From: Reyranella sp049323495
GTDB lineage: Bacteria; Pseudomonadota; Alphaproteobacteria; Reyranellales; Reyranellaceae
Direction of reading: 5' to 3'
Length of the DNA stretch: 64,000 nt
Assembly: GCA_049323495.1 (NCBI GenBank)
Contig: JBMONG010000033.1
Location: forward strand, 424,261 to 488,260
Part shown: positions 50,073-59,009 of the stretch, in pieces
How positions within the stretch are numbered: the stretch's first letter is position 1
Layout of the letters: the number at the start of each line of letters is the position of its first letter
The notes under the pieces: generated by a model
What the model saw: only the letters and a program-made list of their open reading frames with translations
Told to the model about the DNA's origin: nothing
The model's database searches: none
Program-made: the position numbers and the translations under genes

Positions 50073-51875
50073 TCAGGAGGATGAATTGGAGGCCGCTCGC
50101 CGGCGAAGCGTGCCATCCCGCCCGCTCGTGACCTTGGCCAGTCCGGCCTTCAGGCGCTGGTTCCAGGCGGCATCCACGAAGGGTATCCAGTCAACGTAGT
50201 CGGGCCGGAAATCGGGCTTTACGGCGAGGAGTTCGTCGAGCGTTCGGCGTGCGGCCCCGAGGTCTCCGGCACCGACGAAGGCGTTGATCTTGACGACGGC
50301 GGCGTACCAGTAGGCAGGCCGGCGGGTAAGCGACTGGTCGGCCTCTGCGATCGCCTCGTCCCAGCGCCCGAGCATCCAGTAGGACATCGCCAGCTCGCCG
50401 ATGATGAAGAAGACCTGGATGTCGTTCGGACTGAGCCGCTGGGCCATGCGCAGCGGCGCGATCGCCGCCGCCGGCTGTCCGCACAGATTGAACTGACAGC
50501 CGAGCTGGGCATGGCCTTGGCAGAGGCTCGGATTGAGCTCCACGGCGCGCTGCAGCAGCGCCCTGGCGCGATCGGTCTGGCGCAGCCACAACTCCGCGAT
50601 GCCCGCGAGCATATGGCCGCGCCCGTCGTTCGCATCGGCCACGATCGCGCGATGTGCCATGCGGCGCATTTCCTGGATCTCGCTCTCGCTGCCGCGATTG
50701 GCCCAGATCGACCAGCCGAGGCGGAAGGTTGCCTGTATGAGCGCCTCGGGCGAATCCGGCTCGAGGTCCAGCGCTTGATCGAAGAGCCGCCGGGCGATCT
50801 CGGAATCGGCCCGCGACAGGCGATTGAGGTGCCATCGGCCGCGCCAGATGAGGTCGTTGAACGCCGGATGATTCTGCCGGTTGCCGCGCGCCCGAAGCTG
50901 CTCGGCATGGTCGATCTGGGCATCCAGCACGCCCACGAGGTCGGCCACGACGGGATCGAGCGCGTCCTGCGACCGATTGCGCGGGAGGAGCAGCCGGTGC
51001 GTCCAGAACGTCAGGTTGCTGCTGGCATCGGACAACGCCAGCGCAATCCCGTAGTCGCCGTCGGTCCGGGCGCCCGCGGTTCCACCTGCCGGACGAAGCC
51101 GCCCTTCGAGGACGTAGCGCGCGCCCAGCGTCTCGCCGACGGTCTTGGGATCCGCCGATCCTGTCGCGAAGGCGAAGCTCGAATTGCGCGCGATCACGGG
51201 CAGCCAGCGCAGCCGCGACAGGCGATCGATGAGGTCCTCGCTGAGGCCCTCGCACAGATAGTCGCTGCCCGCATCACCTGTGAGGTTGGCGAACGGCAGC
51301 ACCGCCAGGGCAGGCCGGTCACCGAACCGGGGCGCCGACGGCGACTGGCCGGCGAAGAGATCAGTCTGCGGCAGCGCCGTCTGCTGGATGGCGGCCGTGC
51401 CCACGGAGGAGGTCGAGTTCGGCCGGTAGGCCGAACGCTGCTCACGCAGCCACTCCTCGAAGCCGTTCTCGCCGGCGATGTCCATGCCTTCGAGGAACTC
51501 GCCGGATACGGTGATGCCCTGCGCCGGGAACTTACCATCGGCGGAGAAGGTCAGGACGTCGACCCGCAGCTGGTCGAGATCGAGCTGCACCCGATTGTGC
51601 TCGCAGATCAGCACCGGACGATCGCCCTGATTGAGCAGCTTGCGCAGGTTCGAGAGTTCCCGGCGGAGGCTGTTCTGCGCCTGGGTGCGCTGCCGGCTTC
51701 CCCACAGCCGGTCCTGCAGCCATGTGCGCGACCGCTCGCCATTCTTGGCCACCGCCAGCATGGCGATCATGGCCATGCCCTTGGCGCTGGAGATCTCCAC
51801 GCGCACGCCGTCCGGCTCCGCCAGCCGGAAAGTACCCATCAAACTGAGTGAAAAAGTCCAATGCCGCGCCGCCAT
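50073..51875 (-). CDS. SARP-like transcriptional regulator with TPR domain
   Basis: 600 residues. The N-terminal winged-helix/BTAD-like region (about 1-170: SLSLMGTFRLAEPDG, SSAKGMAMIAMLAVAK, NSLRRELSNLRKLL) precedes a segment found with adenylate-cyclase-type regulators (LAVLPFANLTGDAGSDYLCEG, LSEDLIDRLSRL) and C-terminal TPRs (about 330-570). ATG 51875 has GGGGGAG upstream. The start of the P450-peroxidase gene lies 13 bp beyond its stop, and it diverges from the SDR/acyltransferase operon, so it is the likely controller of both arms. Same architecture as the regulator at 21679-23679. Confidence 0.8.
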   Translation of the reverse strand: MAARHWTFSLSLMGTFRLAEPDGVRVEISSAKGMAMIAMLAVAKNGERSRTWLQDRLWGSRQRTQAQNSLRRELSNLRKLLNQGDRPVLICEHNRVQLDLDQLRVDVLTFSADGKFPAQGITVSGEFLEGMDIAGENGFEEWLREQRSAYRPNSTSSVGTAAIQQTALPQTDLFAGQSPSAPRFGDRPALAVLPFANLTGDAGSDYLCEGLSEDLIDRLSRLRWLPVIARNSSFAFATGSADPKTVGETLGARYVLEGRLRPAGGTAGARTDGDYGIALALSDASSNLTFWTHRLLLPRNRSQDALDPVVADLVGVLDAQIDHAEQLRARGNRQNHPAFNDLIWRGRWHLNRLSRADSEIARRLFDQALDLEPDSPEALIQATFRLGWSIWANRGSESEIQEMRRMAHRAIVADANDGRGHMLAGIAELWLRQTDRARALLQRAVELNPSLCQGHAQLGCQFNLCGQPAAAIAPLRMAQRLSPNDIQVFFIIGELAMSYWMLGRWDEAIAEADQSLTRRPAYWYAAVVKINAFVGAGDLGAARRTLDELLAVKPDFRPDYVDWIPFVDAAWNQRLKAGLAKVTSGRDGTLRRRAASNSSS

Positions 51876-51941
51876 TCGGCTCCCCCAGCCCGTGGCCAAC
51901 ACAACCGATCAGGACGCGAAATTCAACATCTGTCCCGCACT

Positions 51942-51958
51942 ATTCACGAAGCGCGAAT
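51942..51958. promoter_or_regulatory. Candidate operator dyad in divergent promoter region
   Basis: ATTCaCGaagCGcGAAT is a 17-bp imperfect dyad in the AT-richer middle of the 164-bp gap between the regulator and the SDR operon. Suited to binding a dimeric regulator; inferred from symmetry and position only. Confidence 0.35.
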
Positions 51959-52039
51959 GCTCAAATCGCGCCGCCGGAACGTCGCCCACGGAAGATGGCC
52001 CCATCGGAACCGCCAAGCGCGGCCACGTCGGACACTCTG

Positions 52040-52852
52040 ATGAAAGGCGCCCCCTTGAAATCTGAACCTACAACATCGCATACGCCCCGGGTGCTGGTCA
52101 CGGGCGGCTCGCGTGGCATCGGGGCCTATGTCGCCCTGGCGCTGGCGGATCGGGGTTGCGACATCACCCTCTGCTACCGGGGGCGGCACAAGCGGGCCGC
52201 CTCCGTCGCAGGCGCGATCGGCAAGGCAGGGCGCCACTGTGACCTGGTCGCAGGCGATCTGTCGCGGCAGGACGACCTCGAGAGGGTCATCCGGCGGATC
52301 AAGACCCACGGCCCCTACAATGCCGTCGTCCTGGGCGCCAGCGGCGGGCTCGAGCCGGGCAAGGACATCCCCTACGCCATGGCGCTCAACTGCTATGCGC
52401 CCGTGGCGCTGGCGACGGCGGTCCTGCCGCAGTGCATCGGCGAGGCCAACATCGTCTATCTGACCAGTCACGACGCGCACTTCTACTATCACCAGCCGGT
52501 TCCGCCGCTCTATGCCCATGTCGCCCTGTCGAAGCAGACGGCCGAGCAGTGCCTTCGTCGGATGACCGACCTCTTCGTCCGGCACAATGCACGGCTGCAT
52601 GTGGTGAGCGGCGACCTCATCGAGGGTACCGGCACCGCTTCGCTGATCGATCGTCTGGTCCCGGGCTTCCTCAAACGTCGCAAGGACCAGGTGGGGCGTC
52701 TGCCGTCGATCGAAGAGTTCGGCGAGCTGATCGTCGAGAAGGCGCTCGCGACACGCAACGCCGACACCGGAGGCGGCGCGCGCTGGTGCGGCTCCATCGA
52801 ACCCTACCTGCTCGGCCGGGCACCCACGGCCATGCACCATGCGCATCGCTAG
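52040..52852 (+). CDS. Atypical short-chain dehydrogenase/reductase
   Basis: 270 residues. Rossmann motif VLVTGGSRGIGAYVALALAD (TGGSRGIG at 21-28), a basic residue pair after the second strand (CYRGRH) favouring NADP(H), and Ser143 in YLTSHDAHF. The catalytic YxxxK is displaced: Tyr158 is seven residues before Lys165 in YAHVALSK, where family members have Tyr four before Lys. It may be a non-classical reductase or a catalytically altered member. The start is uncertain (no good ribosome site); an ATG at 51995 would add 15 residues. First gene of a three-gene operon. Confidence 0.7.
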   Translation: MKGAPLKSEPTTSHTPRVLVTGGSRGIGAYVALALADRGCDITLCYRGRHKRAASVAGAIGKAGRHCDLVAGDLSRQDDLERVIRRIKTHGPYNAVVLGASGGLEPGKDIPYAMALNCYAPVALATAVLPQCIGEANIVYLTSHDAHFYYHQPVPPLYAHVALSKQTAEQCLRRMTDLFVRHNARLHVVSGDLIEGTGTASLIDRLVPGFLKRRKDQVGRLPSIEEFGELIVEKALATRNADTGGGARWCGSIEPYLLGRAPTAMHHAHR

Positions 52853-52930
52853 CGCGCCCGGCAGCGCTCGTTCCAGCACGACGCACGCCAACATGCCCCA
52901 CGAACCGTGCAAAGCGAAACGGGAGCCTAC

Positions 52931-53548
52931 ATGCTCATGATGGATCAAGCCGCGCGGACGGCCACCGCTCGCTTCGTCGCGAGGAACGCCCCCAAGACGG
53001 TCTGTCTCAAGGATGCCCTGATCGAGACGACGGAGCATCCGCGCGTACGCATCGCCCGCGACCGGGAGACCCTCCAGCGCATCGCGGATCTGCACCGCCA
53101 ATGCCCTCCCGACGCACCTCTCGGCACCTGCCCGCTTGAATCGCTCGGGCCGACCGGCATCAACGTCTATGTCGAAGATGCTGGCGCCATGACCTGTGCC
53201 GTGGAGGTCGCGGACCTGGAAGGCCGGCATGGAGGCAATCTCGACTTCTTCCGGCGGCTTGCGGACCAGCTCGGAATGGCGAGATCCGTCACGCTGACCG
53301 GCTCTCGGTTCGTCAAGGCAAGCCACCACGACGGGCGGGACATGGCCGAGCTCATCGGATTCATCCGACTGCAGGCCGTCCGTGCCGGATGGCGGTACTG
53401 CATCGTGCAGACCACCGAACGCCTGGTGCGGTTCCTGCGCAGGTTCGGGTTCCATGAGACGGGCCTGTGGTCGATCGACCCGATCGCCGGCCGCCTGCAG
53501 GTGCTGGTGCTCGACACGCGCGACCGGCCCGTCCAGGGAGGGCGATAG
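52931..53548 (+). CDS. N-acyltransferase of the GNAT/FeeM-LuxI-like superfamily
   Basis: 205 residues. The order of elements resembles N-acyl amino acid synthases (FeeM-like) more than ordinary GNATs: an N-terminal region with RIADLHRQCP, central strands TCAVEVADLEG, then SRFVKASHHDGRDMAELIGF at 125-144 at the acyl-donor-binding turn, and C-terminal RFLRRFGFHETG. Such enzymes take long-chain acyl groups from acyl-ACP onto amino acids or homoserine lactone. Start at ATG 52931 after GGGAG. The next gene begins 3 bp after its stop, so the pair is tightly linked. Substrate unproven. Confidence 0.6.
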   Translation: MLMMDQAARTATARFVARNAPKTVCLKDALIETTEHPRVRIARDRETLQRIADLHRQCPPDAPLGTCPLESLGPTGINVYVEDAGAMTCAVEVADLEGRHGGNLDFFRRLADQLGMARSVTLTGSRFVKASHHDGRDMAELIGFIRLQAVRAGWRYCIVQTTERLVRFLRRFGFHETGLWSIDPIAGRLQVLVLDTRDRPVQGGR

Positions 53549-53551
53549 GCC

Positions 53552-54304
53552 ATGGGCCCCGCCATGCTGTCCAATCTCGATGAATGCATCCTCCAGGCCC
53601 AGTCGCTTCTGGCGCGGCTGCTGGCCACAGCCCTGGAGGGGCGCGCGGCATCCCGGGACCAGTATGCCCGCCATCTCTCCTTCCACTATCACCTCGTGAA
53701 GGACGTGCGGGATGACCTCCTCGCCGCCGCCGGCCACCACGATCTCGCGCGCCGCTCGGGCCTGCGGGACTTCCTCCAGCGCCTCGCGAACGAGGAGGAA
53801 ATGCGCTATCTGGTGGCCGCCAAGGACCTTGCCGCCATGGGCCGAGCACCTCTGCCCGTCAACATCGACGTCGAACTGTGGCACGCGTACTTTCGTCCGC
53901 TCACGCGGGAACGCCCGTTCATTCGCCTGGGTGCAATCGCCCTTGTCGAGAACTTGGTTGGCGGACCGGCCGGCCCGCAGATGGAACGCACTCTGCAAGG
54001 TTCCTTCCTGAACGGCTCGAATACCCGGTTCGTGCTGCAGCATTGGCGCGAGGGCCGCACGCCCGGCCGAGATTTGCTCGATGCGCTTCACGGCGCCGCC
54101 CTCGAGCGGCGGCATGTCCAGGATCTGGTCGAGGGCGCCGACAAGGCGACGGTCCTCTACCTGCGCATGGTCGAATGGGCCCTGGAGAACGACAGCCTCG
54201 CGAGGATCTGCGATGCCTCGGGTGCCGTCATCAGCCCGCAGGAGGCGCGGCGGATCGCAGAGTTCAAGGAAGGCGACAGCAAGGCCTTTCGCGTGCCGGC
54301 CTGA
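53552..54304 (+). CDS. Putative haem-oxygenase-fold iron oxidase (HDO-like)
   Basis: 250 residues, almost entirely helical in appearance, resembling the iron-containing redox enzyme / TenA-haem-oxygenase-like superfamily. Candidate metal ligands include His41/His45 (YARHLSFHYHLVKD), Glu108 and His111 (VELWH), Glu133 (LVENLVG) and His164 (FVLQHWREG). Members oxidise fatty acids or amino-acid derivatives with O2. Located directly behind an N-acyltransferase gene, so an N-acyl amino acid product is a reasonable substrate (inference). The family assignment rests on pattern only; DUF-type non-enzymatic roles remain possible. Confidence 0.5.
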   Translation: MGPAMLSNLDECILQAQSLLARLLATALEGRAASRDQYARHLSFHYHLVKDVRDDLLAAAGHHDLARRSGLRDFLQRLANEEEMRYLVAAKDLAAMGRAPLPVNIDVELWHAYFRPLTRERPFIRLGAIALVENLVGGPAGPQMERTLQGSFLNGSNTRFVLQHWREGRTPGRDLLDALHGAALERRHVQDLVEGADKATVLYLRMVEWALENDSLARICDASGAVISPQEARRIAEFKEGDSKAFRVPA

Positions 54305-54338
54305 AGCCGCCACCCCGCACCAGGACTCGAAGGGCGCG

Positions 54339-55556
54339 TCAGATCACCTTGCGGGTGCGCAGGTCGGCGATCTCGGCCGCGCCATAGCCCAGCTCGCCCA
54401 GGACCGCTTCATTGTCGGCGCCGAGCTCCGGCGCGATGCCGGGCCGGGCCGGCGTCTCCGAGAACTGCCAGGGCGTGCCGTGCACCTTCAGGCGCTTGCC
54501 GTGCCGGGGGTAGTCAATCTCGGTGACGTAGCCGTTGGCCAGGACGTCGGGATCGTTGGAGGCTTCCAGCATCGTGTTGATGGGGGCCGCCACGATGTCG
54601 GCGCCGCGCAGGCGCGCCACCCAGTCCTCGCGCTCGCCGGTCGCGAAGAGATCGTCCAGCAGGGCGAGCAGCTCGGTGCGCTTGGCGTCGTCGTCGACGA
54701 TGACGCCGAGATTCTCGAACCCCGCCGCCTTGATCCGCTCGTGAAAGCCCAGGGCGGTCATGGCATCGCTCCAGTTGTCGGGCCCCGTGAGCTGGAACAC
54801 CAGCGGCTTGCCGTCGCGGTCGTTGAACGAGGCGCTGAGGCCCGGACGCTCCGGTGTGCCCGTGACGCGCGCCTGGCCGGTAACGGGATTCCTGTTGCGC
54901 CACATGGTCGTGGTGAAGGTCCACCCCAGCAGCCGCACCAGCGAGCCCAGCAGCGACAGCTCGACCTTCTGGCCCACGCCCGTCGCGCGGGCATGGGTGA
55001 GCGCTGCGAGGGCGCCGCCGAAGGCCAGCATGGCGGTGGACTCGTCGGCCACCGAGGCGATGCCGGTGCGCATCTTCTGCCCGGGCATGGAATAGGCTTC
55101 GGCGATGCCGCCCAGCGCCTGCGCCATGGAATCGGTGCCAGGCAGGTGCCCGTTGGGGCCGCGCGTGCCGTAGCCGGAGATGGAGACGTATACCAGCCTC
55201 GGGTTGACCTGGCGCAGCTCCTCCCAGCCGAAGCCGTTCTTCTCCGCCGCGCCCGGCCGGAAGTTCTGGCCGAAGATGTCGGCTCGGGCGACGAGCCTGT
55301 GCAGGATGGCGCGTCCCTCGGCCGATTTGAGGTTCAGCGTGACGCTCTTCACGCCGCGGTTGTTGGTTTCGAAGAAGGTGCTGGGCATTCCCGGCAGCAC
55401 GGTCATCCGGCGCGCCGGATCGCCGCCTCCCGGCGCCTCGATCTTGATCACGTCGGCGCCGAGATCTGCCATGAGCATGTAGGGTACCGTCCCGGCCTGC
55501 GCCGTGGAACAGGACACGACCTTCACGCCTCGCAGAGGCCCCCACTGCTGTGTCAT
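54339..55556 (-). CDS. Class III CoA-transferase (CaiB/BaiF family)
   Basis: 405 residues. PLRGVKVVSCS N-terminus, LGADVIKIEAPGGGDPAR, FFETNNRGVKSVTLNLKS, and the catalytic Asp in GTDSMAQALGG. Transfers CoA between organic acids. The ATG at 55556 follows GGGAG on the minus strand. Last gene in the liv-type operon, 22 bp after livF, so it probably activates the imported acid. Confidence 0.9.
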   Translation of the reverse strand: MTQQWGPLRGVKVVSCSTAQAGTVPYMLMADLGADVIKIEAPGGGDPARRMTVLPGMPSTFFETNNRGVKSVTLNLKSAEGRAILHRLVARADIFGQNFRPGAAEKNGFGWEELRQVNPRLVYVSISGYGTRGPNGHLPGTDSMAQALGGIAEAYSMPGQKMRTGIASVADESTAMLAFGGALAALTHARATGVGQKVELSLLGSLVRLLGWTFTTTMWRNRNPVTGQARVTGTPERPGLSASFNDRDGKPLVFQLTGPDNWSDAMTALGFHERIKAAGFENLGVIVDDDAKRTELLALLDDLFATGEREDWVARLRGADIVAAPINTMLEASNDPDVLANGYVTEIDYPRHGKRLKVHGTPWQFSETPARPGIAPELGADNEAVLGELGYGAAEIADLRTRKVI

Positions 55557-55578
55557 GCATTCCGCTCCCGCGTGCGAC

Positions 55579-56352
55579 TCAGCGAGCCTGATACGGCAGC
55601 GGGTCCTGCGCCGAAAGAGGCGCGCTGACGTCCTGGCCGAAATAGGCATGCTCCAGCCGGTTCGGCAGGTCATCCTCGTCGGTGCGCGCCTCCAGGACAA
55701 TGGAGCCGCGTGCGAGCGCATAGACGCGGTCGGCGAGCCTGATCGCCTTGTCGATCAGCTGCTCGACGAGCAGCACGGCCGTTCCCCCGTCACGCAGCTG
55801 CGCGGCAGCCGCGAGGACGCGGTCGACCAGCACCGGCGACAGGCCCGCCGAGGGTTCGTCGAGCATCAGCAGCCGCGGGCGACGCACGAGGCCCTGCGCC
55901 ACCGCAAGCATCTGCTGCTGACCGCCCGAGAGGGTCATGGCACGATCGACACGCTTGGCCGCGATCTCCGGGAAGAAGGCAAGTGCTTCCTCCACCCGCG
56001 CCGACAGTTCGCCGCGCGGCATGCCGTAGCCCGCCAGCAGCAGGTTGTCCAAGACGGTGAGTTGCGTGAAGACCCGGTGGCCTTCAACGACATGCACGAG
56101 GCCCTCGCGCACGGCATCGCGCGGTCCGGCGCGGCTCATGTCCTTGCCGCCGAAGCGGATGCTGCCGGTGCGCGGCAGCAGGCCCGATATCGCCTTGAGC
56201 AGGGTCGACTTGCCCGCGCCGTTGGGGCCGAGCAGCGCCACGATCTCGGCCTTGCCGATCTGCAGGTCGACGCCCTGCAGCACGCCGATCTTGCCGTAGC
56301 CGGCACTGAGGCCGGTGATCTCCAGCAGAGGTTCACGCACCGAGATAGGCAC
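55579..56352 (-). CDS. livF: Branched-chain amino acid-type ABC transporter ATPase LivF
   Basis: 257 residues. Walker A GPNGAGKST, signature LSGGQQQMLAVAQ, Walker B LLMLDEPSAGLSP. GTG start at 56352 with GGGAGG six nt upstream, overlapping the end of the previous gene by 20 bp. GTG 56340 is an alternative. Short C-terminus typical of LivF plus an extra tail (FGQDVSAPLSAQD). Confidence 0.92.
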   Translation of the reverse strand: MPISVREPLLEITGLSAGYGKIGVLQGVDLQIGKAEIVALLGPNGAGKSTLLKAISGLLPRTGSIRFGGKDMSRAGPRDAVREGLVHVVEGHRVFTQLTVLDNLLLAGYGMPRGELSARVEEALAFFPEIAAKRVDRAMTLSGGQQQMLAVAQGLVRRPRLLMLDEPSAGLSPVLVDRVLAAAAQLRDGGTAVLLVEQLIDKAIRLADRVYALARGSIVLEARTDEDDLPNRLEHAYFGQDVSAPLSAQDPLPYQAR

Positions 56353-58135
56353 TGACCACCTCCCGATGGGCTCGGATCTCGGCCGGCGTGCCCGCCGCCA
56401 GCACCTTGCCGAGATTGAGCACCGTCACACGGTCGCAGATGTCGAAGATCAGATCGGCGTGATGTTCCACCAGCAGCACGCCCGTTCCCGAGCGGCTGAT
56501 CGCCTTGATCAGGGCGCCGAGCCGCCGGATCTCCTCGGCGGAGAGGCCGGCGGCCGGCTCGTCCAGCAGCAGGAACGCAGGTCGCACCATGAGGGCGCGC
56601 GCCACCTCCATGAAGCGGAGCTCGCTGTGCTGCAGCCGGTCCGCGCGGACCGCGGCAAGCCCCTCGAGCCCTACCGTGGCCAGCGCCGTCATCGCGGCCT
56701 CGCGCAGATGCGCTTCGTCGCGGTGATGCCTGGGCAGGGAGAGCATGGCCTCCGTGAACGAGCACTGCCCCTCGACGGTGCCGCCGATCATGACGTTCTC
56801 GATCACCGAGGCGCCGCCGATCAGCCGGGGCGTCTGGAATGTCCGCGCGATGCGCTGCCCGGCGCGGGTGTGCGGCTCCAGGAATGGCAGCACCCCGCCG
56901 CCGAGCCGGGCTTCGCCGGCCTGCGGCCGGTAGTACCCGGAGATCACGTTCAGCGCCGTTGTCTTTCCGCTGCCGTTGGGGCCGATCAGCCCGTGCACCT
57001 CGCCGGGGCGGACCTCCAGGTCGAGCCCGTCGATCGCGCGCACCCCGCCGAAATGCAATTCTATGCCGCGAAGCTCCAGCGCGCCGCCGCCGTCCTGCCG
57101 CTTCAGGATGCGCGGAAGCAGCTCGGGCCGCGTCACGATCTCGCGGTGCTGCTCGAGCGGCCGACGGTTCTTGTAGTCGAGCAGGTCGGCGATGCCGCCG
57201 GGAATCGCCAGCACGATAACGAGCAGCAGCGCGGCATACAGGAACGTCGACCAGGCCACCAGCGGCGCGGCGAACTCCGGCAGGACGGTCAGGATGATCG
57301 TGCCCAGCAGCGGCCCGAGGATCGAGCCGCGGCCGCCGATGAGGATGGCGATGAAGAACAGCACCGACAAATCGAAGGTGAACGCGTCCGGCGTGATGTA
57401 GGACTGCAGCGACGAGAACAGCCCGCCCGCCACTCCCGCCAGCGCACCGCTGAACAGGAACACCGTCATCAGCAGCGGGCCTTTGGCCACGCCCGACGCC
57501 TCGGCGGCCACTTCGGCGTCGCGGATCGCCACGAGCCCGCGACCGAAACGGCTCGATGCGACGTTGGCGGTCATCCAGGTCGCCAGGGCCGCCAGCAGCA
57601 GGCAGAAGTAGTAGAAGCCCCAGCCCGGCTCGAACGGCCACGGAAACACCGGGCCCGGCGTACCGATGCCGCCGCCGGTGACGCTCTTCCACGCCAGCGC
57701 GACCTGCGTGACGATGGTGGAGAAGCCCAGTGTGGTCATGGCGAAGTAGAAGGTGCGCAGCCGCAGCGCCGGCAGGCCGACGATCAGGCCGAAGGCTGCC
57801 CCCATGACGCCGCTCGCCACCAGGGCGATGTACGGGTGCCAGGGCTCCATGACGGTGCCCGCGGTCAGCACCGCCGTCGTGTAGGCACCGAGCGTCAGCA
57901 GCGCCACCCAGCCGATCGCGATCTGGCCGGCGTAACCGACCACCAGGTTCAGGCCGGCGCAGAGAATCCAGTAGATGCAGGCGCGCTGGGCGATGACGCC
58001 CGCGTAGGAATCGTCGAACAGCGGCAGGGCGACCGCGGCCGCCGCCAGGGCGACCCACGGCAGCGCAGCCTCGATGCGGGCGAACCGGCCGGCCCCTGCC
58101 GGCCGGCTGGCGATGGGAGCGGCAGTGGCGTCCAT
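56333..58135 (-). CDS. Fused branched-chain amino acid-type ABC permease-ATPase (LivM-LivG)
   Basis: 600 residues. LivM permease with eight or so helices (residues 1-320) runs without a stop into a LivG ATPase (about 345-600: Walker A GPNGSGKT at 385-392, Walker B LLLDEPAAGLS). The ATPase signature is unusual: LQHSELRFMEVARAL in place of the LSGGQ-like LPYGxQR. ATG 58135 overlaps the livH stop (TGATG). Confidence 0.9.
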   Translation of the reverse strand: MDATAAPIASRPAGAGRFARIEAALPWVALAAAAVALPLFDDSYAGVIAQRACIYWILCAGLNLVVGYAGQIAIGWVALLTLGAYTTAVLTAGTVMEPWHPYIALVASGVMGAAFGLIVGLPALRLRTFYFAMTTLGFSTIVTQVALAWKSVTGGGIGTPGPVFPWPFEPGWGFYYFCLLLAALATWMTANVASSRFGRGLVAIRDAEVAAEASGVAKGPLLMTVFLFSGALAGVAGGLFSSLQSYITPDAFTFDLSVLFFIAILIGGRGSILGPLLGTIILTVLPEFAAPLVAWSTFLYAALLLVIVLAIPGGIADLLDYKNRRPLEQHREIVTRPELLPRILKRQDGGGALELRGIELHFGGVRAIDGLDLEVRPGEVHGLIGPNGSGKTTALNVISGYYRPQAGEARLGGGVLPFLEPHTRAGQRIARTFQTPRLIGGASVIENVMIGGTVEGQCSFTEAMLSLPRHHRDEAHLREAAMTALATVGLEGLAAVRADRLQHSELRFMEVARALMVRPAFLLLDEPAAGLSAEEIRRLGALIKAISRSGTGVLLVEHHADLIFDICDRVTVLNLGKVLAAGTPAEIRAHREVVSAYLGA

Positions 58136-58992
58136 CACACCCTCCGCGCCGTCGCGGCCCCCGCCAGGCCTTCGGGCCGCAGCAGGAGGACGATGATGAA
58201 CACGACGAAGACGGCGACAGCGGCGAAGATGCCGCCCACCAGGAAGTTCGCAGCCTGCTGGAACAGGCCCAGCGCCAGCCCCCCGACCACGGCGCCGCGA
58301 TGAGAGCCCATGCCCCCAAGGGCGACGGGCACGAAGCCGTAGAAGCTGAGGATCGCCTGGTTGCCGAAATAGGCCAGGAGCATCATGGCGCCCGTGAAAC
58401 CTGCCAGGGTGCCGATCACCCCCGCCAGCGCGAAGCTCGCCGTGCGCAGCCGCTGCTCGGGCAGGCCGAGCGCGCGCGCCGCGTAGCTGTCCTCGGCGAT
58501 GGCGCGGAAGGCCCGGCCGATCAGCGTATGCCTGTAGAGCACCTCGAGCCCCACGACCGTCACGATGCACGCCAGGATCGGCAGCGCGAACTGCTGGTCG
58601 ACCCAGCCATCCTCGATCGGCAGCAGGCGGGGAAAGGGCTGCGCCTCCGTGCCCCATTCGATGGCGACGAACTGCTGCACCATGAGCGCGAAGGCCAGGG
58701 TCGACAGCACGTAGAGGTGCTGCTCGATGCCCTTCAATACCGGGCGGACCGTGACGATCTCCGTGACGACGCCGATCAACGCACCGCAGGCGAGCACGAG
58801 CACGAAGCCGACGAGCACGGGAAGACCCAGCCTGGTGATGAACCAGGCGCCCAGCACCCCGCCCACCATGCCAAGCATCCCGGCGGTGAAGCTGAACACC
58901 CGCGAGGCGGTGAACATCACGTTGTACGTGATGCCGATCAGCGCATAGACAGCCCCGATGGCCAGGCCGTAGGACAGTATCGACTCGAGCAC
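58135..58992 (-). CDS. livH: Branched-chain amino acid-type ABC permease LivH
   Basis: 285 residues, eight or so membrane helices, with the LivH motifs LSYGLAIGAVYALIGITYN at the N-terminus and the coupling loop FRAIAEDSYAARALGLPEQ. GTG start following GGGAG. Works with LivM-LivG, LivF and the binding protein at 59079-60278. Confidence 0.92.
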   Translation of the reverse strand: MLESILSYGLAIGAVYALIGITYNVMFTASRVFSFTAGMLGMVGGVLGAWFITRLGLPVLVGFVLVLACGALIGVVTEIVTVRPVLKGIEQHLYVLSTLAFALMVQQFVAIEWGTEAQPFPRLLPIEDGWVDQQFALPILACIVTVVGLEVLYRHTLIGRAFRAIAEDSYAARALGLPEQRLRTASFALAGVIGTLAGFTGAMMLLAYFGNQAILSFYGFVPVALGGMGSHRGAVVGGLALGLFQQAANFLVGGIFAAVAVFVVFIIVLLLRPEGLAGAATARRV

Positions 58993-59009
58993 CCGTCAGC
59001 TCCCTGCAT

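Noticed and set aside
50060..50116. Longer N-terminus for the P450-DyP protein
   Set aside because: It would overlap the regulator gene by 44 bp and adds Pro/Ala-rich residues; kept only as an alternative start.
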